A stretch of DNA of 42,531 nt, from contig DBIA01000019.1 in NCBI GenBank assembly GCA_002296525.1, positions 1 through 42,531 on the forward strand, written 5' to 3'. The notes below the pieces were generated by a model. That model saw only the letters and a program-made list of their open reading frames with translations. It ran no database searches and was not told the origin of the DNA. Source of the stretch: Candidatus Neomicrothrix sp. UBA814. GTDB lineage: Bacteria > Actinomycetota > Acidimicrobiia > Acidimicrobiales > Poriferisodalaceae. Shown in pieces: positions 23,345 to 33,073 of the stretch; the first letter of the stretch is position 1, and each line of letters begins with the position of its first letter. The position numbers and the translations under genes were made by a program.

Positions 23345-25303
23345 TCATTGTGAGCCTCCTACTCCCGCTCTTGGGCGGAGTTGGACCGGCACTAAGTGGC
23401 CGGTAGCTAGGTCTTGTCCCGTGCCTTGGCTTCCACCGTTGGGTGGAGCTGGCGACGCAACAACGTGTTCGATCCCGTATTCAGTGCAGGCACCGCAGTC
23501 GTAGCATGGGGTCCATCGGCAATCTTCGATGCCGTAACCTCCTAGTGCGTCCTGCCAATCCTGCCATAGAAAATCTTTGTGTAAGCCGGCGTGAATGTGA
23601 TCCCATGGGAGCACTTCACCCTCGTCTCGATGACGGTGCACATACCAGTCAATGTCTAATCCTGAGGCGTCCATAGCTTCTTTCCAGAGTTCCAAGTTGA
23701 AGTGTTCACTCCATTCTTGAAAGGTGCCTCCTTCGCGCCATACATGTTCAATGACGCTGCCGACGCGACGGTCGCCTCTGCTTGTGATTCCCTCTGCTGT
23801 TGAGGCTTCGGGTGAGTGCCATTTGAGGTGCACGCGTTTGTTTTTTCGCAACCTGTTGCGGAGTAGGTCGACTTTTCTTCGCAGTTCTTCGGGTTGGTTT
23901 TGGCCGAACCACTGGAAAGGTGTGTGTGGTTTTGGAACAAATCCGCCTAGGGAGACTGTGACTGATGCCTTCTTGGTGTACTCCAAGCCTATTTGTACGC
24001 AGTTTTCGGCGAGGTCTGCGATAGCGAGAGTGTCGTCGTCCATTTCTGAAGGAAGCCCTGTCAGGAAGTACAGCTTTACTCGATGCCAGCCTTGGCTGTA
24101 GGCGGCGCGCACTGCTTCGTATAAATCTTCTTCGGTAATGAGTTTGTTGATGATTTGTCGCATTCGCCATGAACCCGCTTCGGGTGCGAATGTGAGCCCT
24201 GTTCGGCGGGCCTTGGACACCTGCGCAGCTACGCCGACAGTGAATGCGTCGACTCGGAGGCTTGGTAACGAAACGCTGACTCTTCCGCAAGTACCTGGAT
24301 CATCGATTGTGTCTGCCACGACGTCTTCTATGCCGCTGAAGTCTGCCGTGGACAGCGAAGTTAGGCTCACTTCGTCGTATCCGGTTCGTTCGAGTCCCGC
24401 AGAAATCATTTCTCGTACTTGACTAGCTGGCCGTTCGCGAACAGGCCGAGTGATCATTCCCGCTTGACAAAATCGGCATCCGCGTGTGCAGCCTCGGAAA
24501 ATTTCTACGTTTAATCGATCGTGGACCACTTCAGTGAGTGGAACTAATTGGTTGCGGGGGTAGGGCCAGTCTGCCAGGTCGGCAATGGTGCGCTTGGAGA
24601 TATTGGCGGGGATGTCATTGTGTCGGGGGGTTACTGCGAGAAGGTGTTGATTGTCATACGTCACGTCGTACATTGCTGGGACGTAGACCCCGGGTATGAG
24701 CGCTAGGGCGTGAAGGATGGCCTCGCGACTGCCTTTAGGCTTTCCGCTTTGTCGCCATTCTTGTACTTCTTCGGTGATGTCTGCGATGACCTCTTCGCCG
24801 TCACCCATGACGAAAAAGTCAACGAAATCGGCTAGGGGTTCTGGGTTGTAGGCGCAGTGTCCTCCTGCTCCTACAAGCGGGTCAGCGTCACGTCGTTCCG
24901 AAGCTCGCACTGGAACCCCTGCAAGGTCAATGCAGTTGAGAACGTTGGTGTATACGAGTTCGGCTGAAAGGTTAAATGCAATGATGTCGAACTCGTTAGC
25001 TGGACGGTGGGTGTCGACAGAGAACAGCGGTACGTCAGCTGCTCGCATTTGGGCTTCCATGTCTGTCCAGGGCGCGTAGGAACGTTCGGCGAAGGCATCT
25101 GGCCGCTCGTTCAGGAGTTCATACAGTATCTGCAGGCCTTGATTTGGTAGTCCGATTTCGTAAGTGTCGGGGTAGGTCAGAAGCCACGATGTGGCGTCAG
25201 GCTTGTAGATATTTGCGTTCGCTCCGTCCTCGCAGCCGATGTAGCGGGCGGGCTTTTCCACCCTAGGGAGGACAGGCTCGAGCCGGGGCCACAGCGAGGT
25301 CAT
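23345..25303 (-). CDS. TIGR03960 family B12-binding-site radical SAM protein
   Basis: The 652-residue protein has a cobalamin-binding-like N-terminal part. The radical SAM cluster motif is C272-x3-C276-x2-C279 in FRGCTRGCRFCQAG. Later features are RRTGLTFAPEAGSWRMR and GWHRVKLYFLTGLP, plus a cysteine cluster near the end (CRWTPCYDCGACTEYG). This is the TIGR03960 pattern. I chose the ATG at 25303, starting MTSLWPRLEPVLPRVEKP, with AGG upstream. The ATG at 25336 would add eleven residues. It is separated from rodA by 62 bp and pairs functionally with the DUF2344 gene. Confidence 0.93.
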   Translation of the reverse strand: MTSLWPRLEPVLPRVEKPARYIGCEDGANANIYKPDATSWLLTYPDTYEIGLPNQGLQILYELLNERPDAFAERSYAPWTDMEAQMRAADVPLFSVDTHRPANEFDIIAFNLSAELVYTNVLNCIDLAGVPVRASERRDADPLVGAGGHCAYNPEPLADFVDFFVMGDGEEVIADITEEVQEWRQSGKPKGSREAILHALALIPGVYVPAMYDVTYDNQHLLAVTPRHNDIPANISKRTIADLADWPYPRNQLVPLTEVVHDRLNVEIFRGCTRGCRFCQAGMITRPVRERPASQVREMISAGLERTGYDEVSLTSLSTADFSGIEDVVADTIDDPGTCGRVSVSLPSLRVDAFTVGVAAQVSKARRTGLTFAPEAGSWRMRQIINKLITEEDLYEAVRAAYSQGWHRVKLYFLTGLPSEMDDDTLAIADLAENCVQIGLEYTKKASVTVSLGGFVPKPHTPFQWFGQNQPEELRRKVDLLRNRLRKNKRVHLKWHSPEASTAEGITSRGDRRVGSVIEHVWREGGTFQEWSEHFNLELWKEAMDASGLDIDWYVHRHRDEGEVLPWDHIHAGLHKDFLWQDWQDALGGYGIEDCRWTPCYDCGACTEYGIEHVVASPAPPNGGSQGTGQDLATGHLVPVQLRPRAGVGGSQ

Positions 25304-25365
25304 TTGAAGCCTGATGATACCGCCACGGGCTCGCATTTCCAGACCATCAGCGGCTTTGTTCTGGG

Positions 25366-26517
25366 TTACGCCAGATGTTTTCGAGCGCTGATGTTAATAA
25401 CTAAGCCAATTAAGCCGAAAGCTACGACGGTCGAGGAGCCGCCATGGCTGAGAAATGGAAGCGGAATGCCGGTAATTGGCATGATGCCCATGGTCATCCC
25501 AATGTTTTGGAAAATTTGGAACGTGAACATAGATAACGCTCCTACACATGCGAAGGTTCCAAAGAGATCTTTTGAGGATCGGGTGACGAACCACATGCGG
25601 GCGAGCATGTAGGCGTACAGCAATAAGAGGACCGTAATTCCTATGAATCCGAACTCTTCACCCAGTGCTGTGAATATGAAGTCGGTTTCCTGTTCGGGTA
25701 CAAGGTTGAGGTTTGTTTGAGTTCCTTGGAGCCAGCCTTGCCCTCGTAACCCTCCCGCTCCTATTGCTATTTGCGATTGGTTCACGTTGTAGGAAGCGCC
25801 CTGCAGGTCAAACGTTGGGTCCAAGAAGGCTGTAAGACGTTGTTCTTGAGTTTCTCGTAAAAGTGCCGGCCCACCCAGGTTGTCGCTGTTGAACATTCCT
25901 ATTACTACGACGATGCCGATAAGGCTGGTAACGACTATGTGTTTTAGCTGAGCTCCAGCTACGAGCAGGACACCCATTCCTATGGCGACGAACACCAACA
26001 TGGTTCCTAAGTCTGGTTGGAGGTAGATCAGACCTAGGGGAACAGCCAGCATAAGGAACGCGTTGCCAAGGGTGACGAGTCGAAGGTTTCCGTCCTTGTT
26101 TGCGACAAATGCTGCGAGCGCAATTACGACCGCAACTTTGGCGAATTCCGCTGGCTGAATTTGAAATGTGAGGCCTGGCAATTCGTACCAGGCTCGTGCT
26201 CCGTTTCGTTCAACTCCGAAGAACAAAACCCCTACTAAGGCCAGCATGACTATCAGGTAGGCCTGATTCGCGAAATCTCGATAGAGCCTGTAGTCCAAGA
26301 AGGTTGCGCCAATCATTACGAGTATTCCGATAGCGACAAAAAGGATTTGCCGCTTGGCGTAGGTTGCTGGATCCTGTCCGTTGAATTCGAGCACTCTCCA
26401 TGTTGAGGAGTAGTTCAATGCAACACCGATGAGGGCGAGCAGTGTTGCTACGAGACCGAGCGAGTAGTCCGCATATCTCAGGGGTGACCGTAATTCTTTT
26501 CGAAGCGGCAGGTTCAT
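25366..26517 (-). CDS. rodA: Rod-shape peptidoglycan polymerase RodA
   Basis: RodA is the SEDS glycosyltransferase that polymerises lipid II during elongation. The 383-residue protein has about ten membrane helices. Typical SEDS segments are WYELPGLTFQIQPAEFAKV, YLQPDLGTMLVF, GAGGLRGQGW, VPEQETDFIFTALGEEFGF and the C-terminal GIPLPFLSHGGSS. Its ATG overlaps the TGA of the upstream PBP2 gene (26514-26517), which matches the known RodA-PBP2 pair. Confidence 0.96.
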   Translation of the reverse strand: MNLPLRKELRSPLRYADYSLGLVATLLALIGVALNYSSTWRVLEFNGQDPATYAKRQILFVAIGILVMIGATFLDYRLYRDFANQAYLIVMLALVGVLFFGVERNGARAWYELPGLTFQIQPAEFAKVAVVIALAAFVANKDGNLRLVTLGNAFLMLAVPLGLIYLQPDLGTMLVFVAIGMGVLLVAGAQLKHIVVTSLIGIVVVIGMFNSDNLGGPALLRETQEQRLTAFLDPTFDLQGASYNVNQSQIAIGAGGLRGQGWLQGTQTNLNLVPEQETDFIFTALGEEFGFIGITVLLLLYAYMLARMWFVTRSSKDLFGTFACVGALSMFTFQIFQNIGMTMGIMPITGIPLPFLSHGGSSTVVAFGLIGLVINISARKHLA

Positions 26518-28646
26518 TGGCTACGCTCCTCAAGGTCGGGGACACCGTCACCGTCTACGTCTTCGGGGTTATTTGCGCGCGGTACTTGGATTCCCCAAGG
26601 GCAGCCTTCGGGGACGTAGCTCGTAAATGCGTCGTAGCCTCGGAGGGCTTCTGGTATTTCGGGGCATTCGGGTCGTGGGGGAATAAACGCAACCTGGGGG
26701 TCAGGCCACCGCTGTTCATATGCCCGTACGGCTTCCAGGATCCGTCGGGCTACGGGAGCGGCAGCCTCACCACCGAAACCCGCTTCTTCCATGACGACAG
26801 CTACGACGTACCGCGGATCGTGTCTGGGGGCCCAGGCGACGAATACCGCTGAGTCTTCTTTTTTCCGTTGCAGGACCGGGTTTTTCCCTTCTGCTTGAGC
26901 TGTTCCTGTTTTTCCCGCTATCGCGTATCCAGAGCTGTCGTATCCCTCGAATGCTCTCCAAGCGGTTCCTCTTCGCGCTTTACTTGTTACTCCATGTAGT
27001 CCTTCGCGCACGACCCCTGAGCCTTCGGGGAATTCAGCTATTCGCTGGATTCTGGGGTCGAAGTCGATTACGGAACTCCCAAATCGGTCTTCGCTTCGAG
27101 CGACCACTTTTTCGACGATGTTTGGGCTAAATAAGGTCCCTCCGTTTGCGAAGGCTGCGTATGCGTTGGCAAGTTGGATCGCGGTGACTGAGACAAAGCC
27201 TTGACCGATACCTGTGTTGATGTTGTCTCCAGGAAGCCATTGCGTTGATTCGCCGTATGGGTTGTAAGCATCGGGGTTTGATTCGAACAAAGCTTCTTTG
27301 ACGTCGCCGTCTCCGATTCGGCCGCTTTTTTCGAACGGCAGTTGAATTCCTGTTTGGCTGCCGAATCCGAGGAGTTTGGCCATGTCTTGTATAGCCCATT
27401 GCTCATCTCCTCGAATCCAGTAGAGGTCATGTGCCACTTGGTAGAAGTACGCGTCGCTTGAACGAGTAATAGCCGATGACAGATCTACGATTCCTAGTGG
27501 TGCCTTGTCTGCGTTGTAGAAAGTGCACCGGCCTGTGCATCCGTATTTGTCGGGGATTTGGAAGTAGCCGACGTCGTAGAACGCTGCCCTGGGTGAAATG
27601 AGTCTGGCTTCCAGTCCGGCCAGAGCGGTGACCAGTTTGAATACCGATCCGGGAGAGTAGAGGCCTTGTATGGCTCTGTTGTTGAGAGCTCCGGGTGCGT
27701 AGGGGTTTTCGAATACTGATTGGTACTCGAGTGCTGTGATTCCGCCGACCAACCAATTTGGATCATAGGTGGGGTGTGATGCCATGGCTAGAACGTCGCC
27801 GTTGCGAAGGTCCATGACGACTGCAGCACCACCGATTGCAGGGTAGAAGAAGCCGCTATCGTCGCTCACTGTTTTTCGGGCTGCTATGAGTCCTTGACGT
27901 AGATAGGACTCTGTTGCTGCCTGGAGATCTGCGTCTATGGACAGGTAGATGTCTGAACCAGGGGTTGGGTCTGTTTGGCTGAGGATCCGATGCACGCGTC
28001 CCGTGCTGTCAACTTCGAGTTCGGTTCGGCCTGGTTTGCCGTGAAGATCCCCTTCGAAGATTTGTTCAATGCCGGATTTGCCGACTCGTTCCGATGGTAG
28101 ATATCCCATCTGCAGTAAACGATCTTCTTGACCCCGCGACATGGCTCCGACATATCCGACGACGTGGGCTCCTATTTCATTTTGGGGGTATATCCGGCTC
28201 ATCTCCCATTTCGCTTCAACGCCTGGAAGCGATAACTCTGAGACGCGGAGTAAGCCGTATTCGTCGAGGCCGGTGGCGACAACTTTCGCTGCTAATGGGT
28301 GGGTTTGTTGATTCTCTAGTCGTGATTTGAGCGTTTCAATGGGTATTTCGGTCAAGGTAGATATTTGCTCGAGAACAAAGTCGATTTGGCCAGGCGCGTA
28401 ACGTGATTGATTGACTGTTATTACGCCGCTTCGGATGTTGTCGGCGAGGACAACGCCGTGGCGATCTAGGATTCGCCCGCGCGTTGGCTCGGCTATGACT
28501 ATTTCGACGTAGTTTGCCCGGGCTTTTTCGGATAATTCGTCAGCGGTGAGCACTTGTAAGTACCACGCTCGAGTGAATAGGGCAGCGAAGAGGCCGATGA
28601 TGAGGATCCCTAGGAAGGCTAAGCGTCGGTTCAGTTGCTCATTCAT
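26514..28646 (-). CDS. mrdA: Penicillin-binding protein 2 (elongasome transpeptidase)
   Basis: The 710-residue protein has one N-terminal membrane helix (about 9-30), a pedestal domain (about 50-200) and a transpeptidase domain. Its motifs are S334-V-F-K337, S396-S-D and K579-T-G. It crosslinks peptidoglycan together with RodA. The C-terminus is unusual: after two isolated cysteines (C661, C682) it ends in DVDGDGVPDLEE, a thrombospondin type 3-like calcium-binding repeat. It overlaps rodA by 4 bp and mreD by 8 bp, so the mre-mrd genes form one coupled unit. Confidence 0.95.
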   Translation of the reverse strand: MNEQLNRRLAFLGILIIGLFAALFTRAWYLQVLTADELSEKARANYVEIVIAEPTRGRILDRHGVVLADNIRSGVITVNQSRYAPGQIDFVLEQISTLTEIPIETLKSRLENQQTHPLAAKVVATGLDEYGLLRVSELSLPGVEAKWEMSRIYPQNEIGAHVVGYVGAMSRGQEDRLLQMGYLPSERVGKSGIEQIFEGDLHGKPGRTELEVDSTGRVHRILSQTDPTPGSDIYLSIDADLQAATESYLRQGLIAARKTVSDDSGFFYPAIGGAAVVMDLRNGDVLAMASHPTYDPNWLVGGITALEYQSVFENPYAPGALNNRAIQGLYSPGSVFKLVTALAGLEARLISPRAAFYDVGYFQIPDKYGCTGRCTFYNADKAPLGIVDLSSAITRSSDAYFYQVAHDLYWIRGDEQWAIQDMAKLLGFGSQTGIQLPFEKSGRIGDGDVKEALFESNPDAYNPYGESTQWLPGDNINTGIGQGFVSVTAIQLANAYAAFANGGTLFSPNIVEKVVARSEDRFGSSVIDFDPRIQRIAEFPEGSGVVREGLHGVTSKARRGTAWRAFEGYDSSGYAIAGKTGTAQAEGKNPVLQRKKEDSAVFVAWAPRHDPRYVVAVVMEEAGFGGEAAAPVARRILEAVRAYEQRWPDPQVAFIPPRPECPEIPEALRGYDAFTSYVPEGCPWGIQVPRANNPEDVDGDGVPDLEERSQ

Positions 28647-29151
28647 TGATCTGTACTGACGGCAGGGGGAAGGCCCAGCGTAGAAGCGGGTCGCTGAATG
28701 CGGTAATCGGTAGTGATGCTCCGGCGGTAACGAGCGCTATGGCGCCTAGCTCTCGGCGTGTTACGTACTCAAGACCAATGAGTGCTCCAATGCACGCAAA
28801 GATTGTGGTTGTTGTTGCTGCGAGAAGTGCTACTGCTAGGGCTCGGGTGGCCATGTTTCGCTCTACGATTTGTGACGAGATGGTGCCCGCTGCGTATCCA
28901 GCCAAGGAAAATGTGAGTGCGGTCATTCCAAACGGTGTGTGGATTACCAGGTCGATTGCTATACCAACCAGGAACCCGGTCAGGGCACCGTTTGGTGCGC
29001 TGAGTCGGAGGGAGATGAGCAGGACTGCTATTAGGGGTAGGTCGATTACGTAGCCAGCCACTCGAAAGTGCGGTATCACCGCTATTTGGATGAGCAGCAC
29101 TGTGAACAGGATCGCTGCAAGACGCGAGGTGGCTCGGCTATCAAAGGTCAT
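28639..29151 (-). CDS. mreD: Rod-shape determining protein MreD
   Basis: The 170-residue protein is strongly hydrophobic with about five membrane helices. Segments include LAAILFTVLLIQIAVIPHF, LIAVLLISLRLSAPNGALTG, and ALTFSLAGYAAGTISSQIVE, typical of MreD. I chose the ATG at 29151, which overlaps the mreC TGA as ATGA. The longer frame from 29256 reads antisense-like, non-membrane sequence within mreC. It links MreC with the RodA-PBP2 machinery. Confidence 0.92.
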   Translation of the reverse strand: MTFDSRATSRLAAILFTVLLIQIAVIPHFRVAGYVIDLPLIAVLLISLRLSAPNGALTGFLVGIAIDLVIHTPFGMTALTFSLAGYAAGTISSQIVERNMATRALAVALLAATTTTIFACIGALIGLEYVTRRELGAIALVTAGASLPITAFSDPLLRWAFPLPSVQINE

Positions 29152-30065
29152 TGTCGTGGCTCTTGCTGTGTCGTCGTGGGAGTGTTGTCTTGTGGTACCC
29201 GGTCGACGATGACAGGTTCGGGGGCTTCGGGGTAGAACAAGAGCACTTGAACCCAACGCAGCCTGTCAAGATCGGCCGCTGGATGTACCGTGATGCGTTG
29301 CGTGCCCTGCACTGCGTTAGGCACTACGTCGACTACGGTGCCGATGAGTAGCCCTTCTGGAAAAGTGCTGCCCTGAAAGCCGCTAGTGACGACTGTTTCT
29401 CCAGGGATAACGACGGTGTCTAATTCGATAAAGCTGACCTCAAGATCTTCGTTTTGTCCTCGCCCTGACGCAATCCCGTCGTCGCCGGATCGAACCATTC
29501 GCACTCCCACGTCAAAGTTGGGGTCGGTCAATAATTCGACCTGTGAGCGTGTTACCGAAACGGCTGAGATTCTGCCGATCACACCCGCGCCAGTTTCTAC
29601 GGGCATACCCATTTCGATGCCGTCTCGTGAGCCTTTGTCTAGCTCCAAAGTTCGCTGATAGTTCGAAATTGGCGCGTCTATAACTCGAGCTGTACGACGT
29701 CCAACTTGAGCAGCTCGATCTCTGGCTCCGAGCAACGAAAGTAATGCTTTTCTTTCGCGTTCGATTTCTCCGACTTCAAGTACTGAGCTTTGAAGCTCAG
29801 CTATTTTGGCTCTGAGTAACGCGTTTCTAGCTTCGAGGTCATCGTAACTAGTGACTGCTTCCCAAGCGCCACCTACGGGCTCAAATATGCTCGACGATGC
29901 TGAGCGTAAGGGCCCTAAGACGTCGAGCACTGCACCCCGTGCGGTGTCTATGACCCCGCCTTCGCTTCGCATATCCATGGTGATGAGAACTACCGAAGTG
30001 ATTATGAGTAACGCCAGGCGGAGCCGCGAGGTTCGGTTTTTCCGAAAATTCGAACGACGAAACAT
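29148..30065 (-). CDS. mreC: Rod-shape determining protein MreC
   Basis: The 305-residue protein has a short basic cytoplasmic tail and a membrane helix at about 15-33. A coiled-coil at about 73-110 (LEARNALLRAKIAELQSSVLE) follows, then two beta domains with DKGSRDGIEMGMPVETGAGVIGRI and VVTSGFQGSTFPEGLLIGTV. These are the standard MreC features. The tail ends in a Pro/Thr/Gln-rich stretch. It sits 12 bp after mreB and activates PBP2 from the cell-wall side. Confidence 0.95.
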   Translation of the reverse strand: MFRRSNFRKNRTSRLRLALLIITSVVLITMDMRSEGGVIDTARGAVLDVLGPLRSASSSIFEPVGGAWEAVTSYDDLEARNALLRAKIAELQSSVLEVGEIERERKALLSLLGARDRAAQVGRRTARVIDAPISNYQRTLELDKGSRDGIEMGMPVETGAGVIGRISAVSVTRSQVELLTDPNFDVGVRMVRSGDDGIASGRGQNEDLEVSFIELDTVVIPGETVVTSGFQGSTFPEGLLIGTVVDVVPNAVQGTQRITVHPAADLDRLRWVQVLLFYPEAPEPVIVDRVPQDNTPTTTQQEPRQ

Positions 30066-30077
30066 GGTCGGCTCCAG

Positions 30078-31121
30078 CTAGTACTGGTTGCCTGAGGAGA
30101 AGAGCACACCTCTCAGCACTTCGAACTCTTCAAGGGCCTGACCGGAGCCTCTCGCTACTGCATACAGTGGATCTGCTGCAATGCGAATCGGCATTCCAGT
30201 TTCGTTTGCCAAGCGCTGATCTAGGCCTCTAAGGAGAGCCCCTCCCCCGGCGAGCATGATGCCTTGGTCCATGATGTCGGCTGCAAGTTCGGGCGGTGTT
30301 TGGTCAAGAGTGAATTTGACCGCGTCGACTATTGAACTAATGCCTTCTTCTAGTGCTTCCCTCATTTCGACACTGCTAACGGTGACAGTTTTCGGGAGTC
30401 CGGTAACCAGATCTCTACCGCGAATCTCAGCGTACATTTCGTCTGGCATGGGCCAGGCAGAGCCGAGAGCAACTTTGACTTCTTCTGCTGTACTCTCACC
30501 TAGAGCTAGGCTGTATTCCTTTTTTACGTATTGGGTTATCGCGTCATCGAGAACGTCTCCACCTACGCGCGCTGACTGGCTCGCAACCAGGCCGCCAAGA
30601 GAAATAACCGCAACTTCGGTAGTCCCTCCCCCAATGTCGACGATCATGCTTCCGTGGGGGGACTGGATGGGTAGCCCTGCGCCGATGGCCGCCGCCATCG
30701 GTTCCTCAATGATGAAAGCCGGTTTCCGTGCGCCTGCGTATTCGGCTGCTTCTTGCACCGCTCGTTGTTCGACACCTGTGATACCGGAAGGCACACAGAT
30801 AACCATCCTGGGTTTCGCCCACCGACTTCCAGATATTTGGTCAATGAAGTAACGCAGCATCTTTTCACAAACGTCGAAATCTGCGATCACACCGTCTTTG
30901 AGAGGTCGTATCACTTGGATATGAGCTGGGGTTCGTCCGGCCATGCGTTTGGCTTGATGCCCGACTGCCAGCGGGGTGCCGTCTGTGACGTCGATAGCGA
31001 CAACCGAAGGCTCGTCTAGCACTATGCCTCGTCCGCGTACGTAAACGAGAGTGTTGGCCGTTCCTAAATCTACGGCGATGTCTCTACCGGTAAAACCTCT
31101 GACCCGTTTCGCGCTTTTCAT
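30078..31121 (-). CDS. mreB: Rod-shape actin homologue MreB
   Basis: The 347-residue actin-fold protein has phosphate loop 1 DLGTANT at 18-24, phosphate loop 2 DIGGGTTEV at 162-170 and a MLAGGGALLRGLD adenosine motif near the end. KPRMVICVPSGITGVEQRAV is typical MreB. It forms membrane-bound filaments that direct lateral wall synthesis. It opens the mreB-C-D-mrdA-rodA unit after a 92-bp gap from ndk. A rod or curved cell shape is therefore likely. Confidence 0.97.
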   Translation of the reverse strand: MKSAKRVRGFTGRDIAVDLGTANTLVYVRGRGIVLDEPSVVAIDVTDGTPLAVGHQAKRMAGRTPAHIQVIRPLKDGVIADFDVCEKMLRYFIDQISGSRWAKPRMVICVPSGITGVEQRAVQEAAEYAGARKPAFIIEEPMAAAIGAGLPIQSPHGSMIVDIGGGTTEVAVISLGGLVASQSARVGGDVLDDAITQYVKKEYSLALGESTAEEVKVALGSAWPMPDEMYAEIRGRDLVTGLPKTVTVSSVEMREALEEGISSIVDAVKFTLDQTPPELAADIMDQGIMLAGGGALLRGLDQRLANETGMPIRIAADPLYAVARGSGQALEEFEVLRGVLFSSGNQY

Positions 31122-31213
31122 CTCAGCCGTCCCTGTCGCACCACGGCACGCTCTACCTGCTCCTCAGATAGGGCGATGCTTCGGATGGCTGGGCGGGGGG
31201 TCATTTTTCCCTT

Positions 31214-31633
31214 TTACACTCCGGGGAAAAAGATGTTTATTTCTCGTTCTGCGGACTCCTCGGAGTCAGATCCATGAACCAGGTTCTCGGTTACCACAAG
31301 ACCGAAATCTCCACGAATTGTGCCTGGCGCTGCGGTTGCTGGGTTGGTGCTGCCCATTAGGTTTCGGACGATCGCGTAGACATCATCGCCTGCGTCATCT
31401 GGCCCCTCGACGATCATCAGCATTGCCGGTGATCGGGTAATGAATGCGATGAGGTCTTCAAAGAACTGTTTTCCTTGATGTTCTTCGTAGTGAGTTTCAG
31501 CTGTAGCGCGGTCAATCGTACGAAGTTCCGCTCGACCGAGGCGCAGACCTTTTCGTTCGAAACGAGCGATGATTTCGCCTACTAGGCCTCGCTCAACGGC
31601 GTCGGGTTTGCAAATGACGAAGGTACGTGGCAC
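31214..31633 (-). CDS. ndk: Nucleoside diphosphate kinase
   Basis: NDK balances NTP and dNTP pools by passing a phosphate through a histidine. The 139-residue protein has K9 in FVICKPDAVERG, NLMGSTNPATAAPGTIRGDFG, and the phosphorylated H120 in ENLVHGSDS. Length and motifs are normal. The start is GTG at 31633 with AGGAG five bases upstream. It lies 39 bp after folC on the same strand, a common actinobacterial arrangement. Confidence 0.97.
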   Translation of the reverse strand: MPRTFVICKPDAVERGLVGEIIARFERKGLRLGRAELRTIDRATAETHYEEHQGKQFFEDLIAFITRSPAMLMIVEGPDDAGDDVYAIVRNLMGSTNPATAAPGTIRGDFGLVVTENLVHGSDSEESAEREINIFFPGV

Positions 31634-31672
31634 TTCTTCTCCTACAACACATGAGGGTGAACAAACGTAAGG

Positions 31673-33073
31673 CTACCGCGAGGTGCCAAGGAGTTGACTT
31701 CGGGCCTCGGACGCCACATAGAGAGACCCAGCGACCAGGATGGTTCCCCCGTCACCCGCAAGCTGTATCGCCTGGTCTATCGCCTCGGGCACTGTGGGTG
31801 ACACCTCGACTTGAGCTCCGCTGTTTTTCAACGTTTGGCCTAGCTCATCCGCTGGGATTGCTCGTGGCCAATCCGCAGCGGTTGCGATAACTCTTGAGAA
31901 CTGAGGGCCTCTCAGTGCGTTGAAGAATTCAAGAGGGTCTCGCGGTTTGTTCGCGCCTATGACCAAGACGGGTGGTTCGTTGGTTGCGAAGTCTTCGAAG
32001 AGGGTTTCAGCTACGACCGAAGCTGCCGCTGGATTATGAGCTCCGTCGATAATGATCATCGGTTCCCGTTGAACTATTTCGAACCTGGCAGGCAACTCAA
32101 GCTGGTGGAAGGCCTCAGAGATCACTGCTGTGTCTAACTGGCGACCGAAGAAAGCTTCTGCTGCTGCGACAGCAGTCGCAGCGTTTTGAGCTTGGTACGC
32201 ACCGTTAACAGGAAGAAAAACTTCCTCATGGCGGCCGAAGGGGGTCACGAAATCGACAAGTCTGCCTCCAACGGCCAGCCGGTTTTCAAGCACGTCGAAA
32301 TGCTGGTGACGGTGCCAAATATCTCGGTGCTGCTTACCGGCGATAATTTCAGCTAACTGTTCAGATGTTTCGCCGTTGATGACATGTGATTGAGCGGAGA
32401 TGATGCCTGATTTTTCTTCGGCGACGTCAGTGAGGGTGGGTCCGATGATCTCCATGTGGTCTGGGCCGATATTGGTAATTACCGCCACTTCGGCATCAAT
32501 GACATTGGTTGCATCCCATTTGCCACCCATGCCGACTTCGATGACGTTGACGTCGACTGCGCTGGCAGCAAACCAGTTGTAGGCCGCTGCACACATGACT
32601 TCGAAGTAACTCGGGCGCTCCCCTGTCGCTTCGATAACCCACGGCTCCACTTCGGCTATTTCGGAGAGTGCTTGAGTGAAAGAGACGTCGTCGATGGCTT
32701 GGTTGGCGATCATGATTCTGTCGTTGACAGTGTCAATATGGGGTGAGGTGTAGCTGCCAACGTCTAGACCAGTAGCGGCTATGAGCCCAACCAGCATTCG
32801 TGAGGTGCTGCCTTTACCGTTAGTTCCGGTGACGTGTATCGCTGGGATTTCACGTTGAGGGTTACCGAGCATGCCCATTAGGGCATGCATTCTCTGGAGG
32901 GATGGGGGTTCGGCTGCCGACCCTCCTAAATGCTGTTCTAGGTTGTAATGCTCTTGCAGCCACAGAGTTGCCTCAGCGTACGTGGCGAGGTGTGTTGGCA
33001 GCTGATTTGTTGGAGCTAGCTTGCGACGGTGCCTTGCCCGTCTAGGAGGCCTGGCGCTCGCCACCGCTGTCAT
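31673..33073 (-). CDS. folC: Folylpolyglutamate/dihydrofolate synthase
   Basis: FolC adds glutamate to folates, and often also joins dihydropteroate to glutamate. The 466-residue protein has the Mur-ligase-like P-loop GTNGKGST at 83-90, then SYTSPHIDTVNDRI, EVGMGGKWDATNVI and the C-terminal IIDGAHNPAAA. The ATG at 33073 overlaps the end of clpX by 32 bp. A GTG three codons later (33064) would shorten the basic, proline-rich start. Either start keeps an overlap with clpX, which suggests coupling. Confidence 0.94.
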   Translation of the reverse strand: MTAVASARPPRRARHRRKLAPTNQLPTHLATYAEATLWLQEHYNLEQHLGGSAAEPPSLQRMHALMGMLGNPQREIPAIHVTGTNGKGSTSRMLVGLIAATGLDVGSYTSPHIDTVNDRIMIANQAIDDVSFTQALSEIAEVEPWVIEATGERPSYFEVMCAAAYNWFAASAVDVNVIEVGMGGKWDATNVIDAEVAVITNIGPDHMEIIGPTLTDVAEEKSGIISAQSHVINGETSEQLAEIIAGKQHRDIWHRHQHFDVLENRLAVGGRLVDFVTPFGRHEEVFLPVNGAYQAQNAATAVAAAEAFFGRQLDTAVISEAFHQLELPARFEIVQREPMIIIDGAHNPAAASVVAETLFEDFATNEPPVLVIGANKPRDPLEFFNALRGPQFSRVIATAADWPRAIPADELGQTLKNSGAQVEVSPTVPEAIDQAIQLAGDGGTILVAGSLYVASEARSQLLGTSR

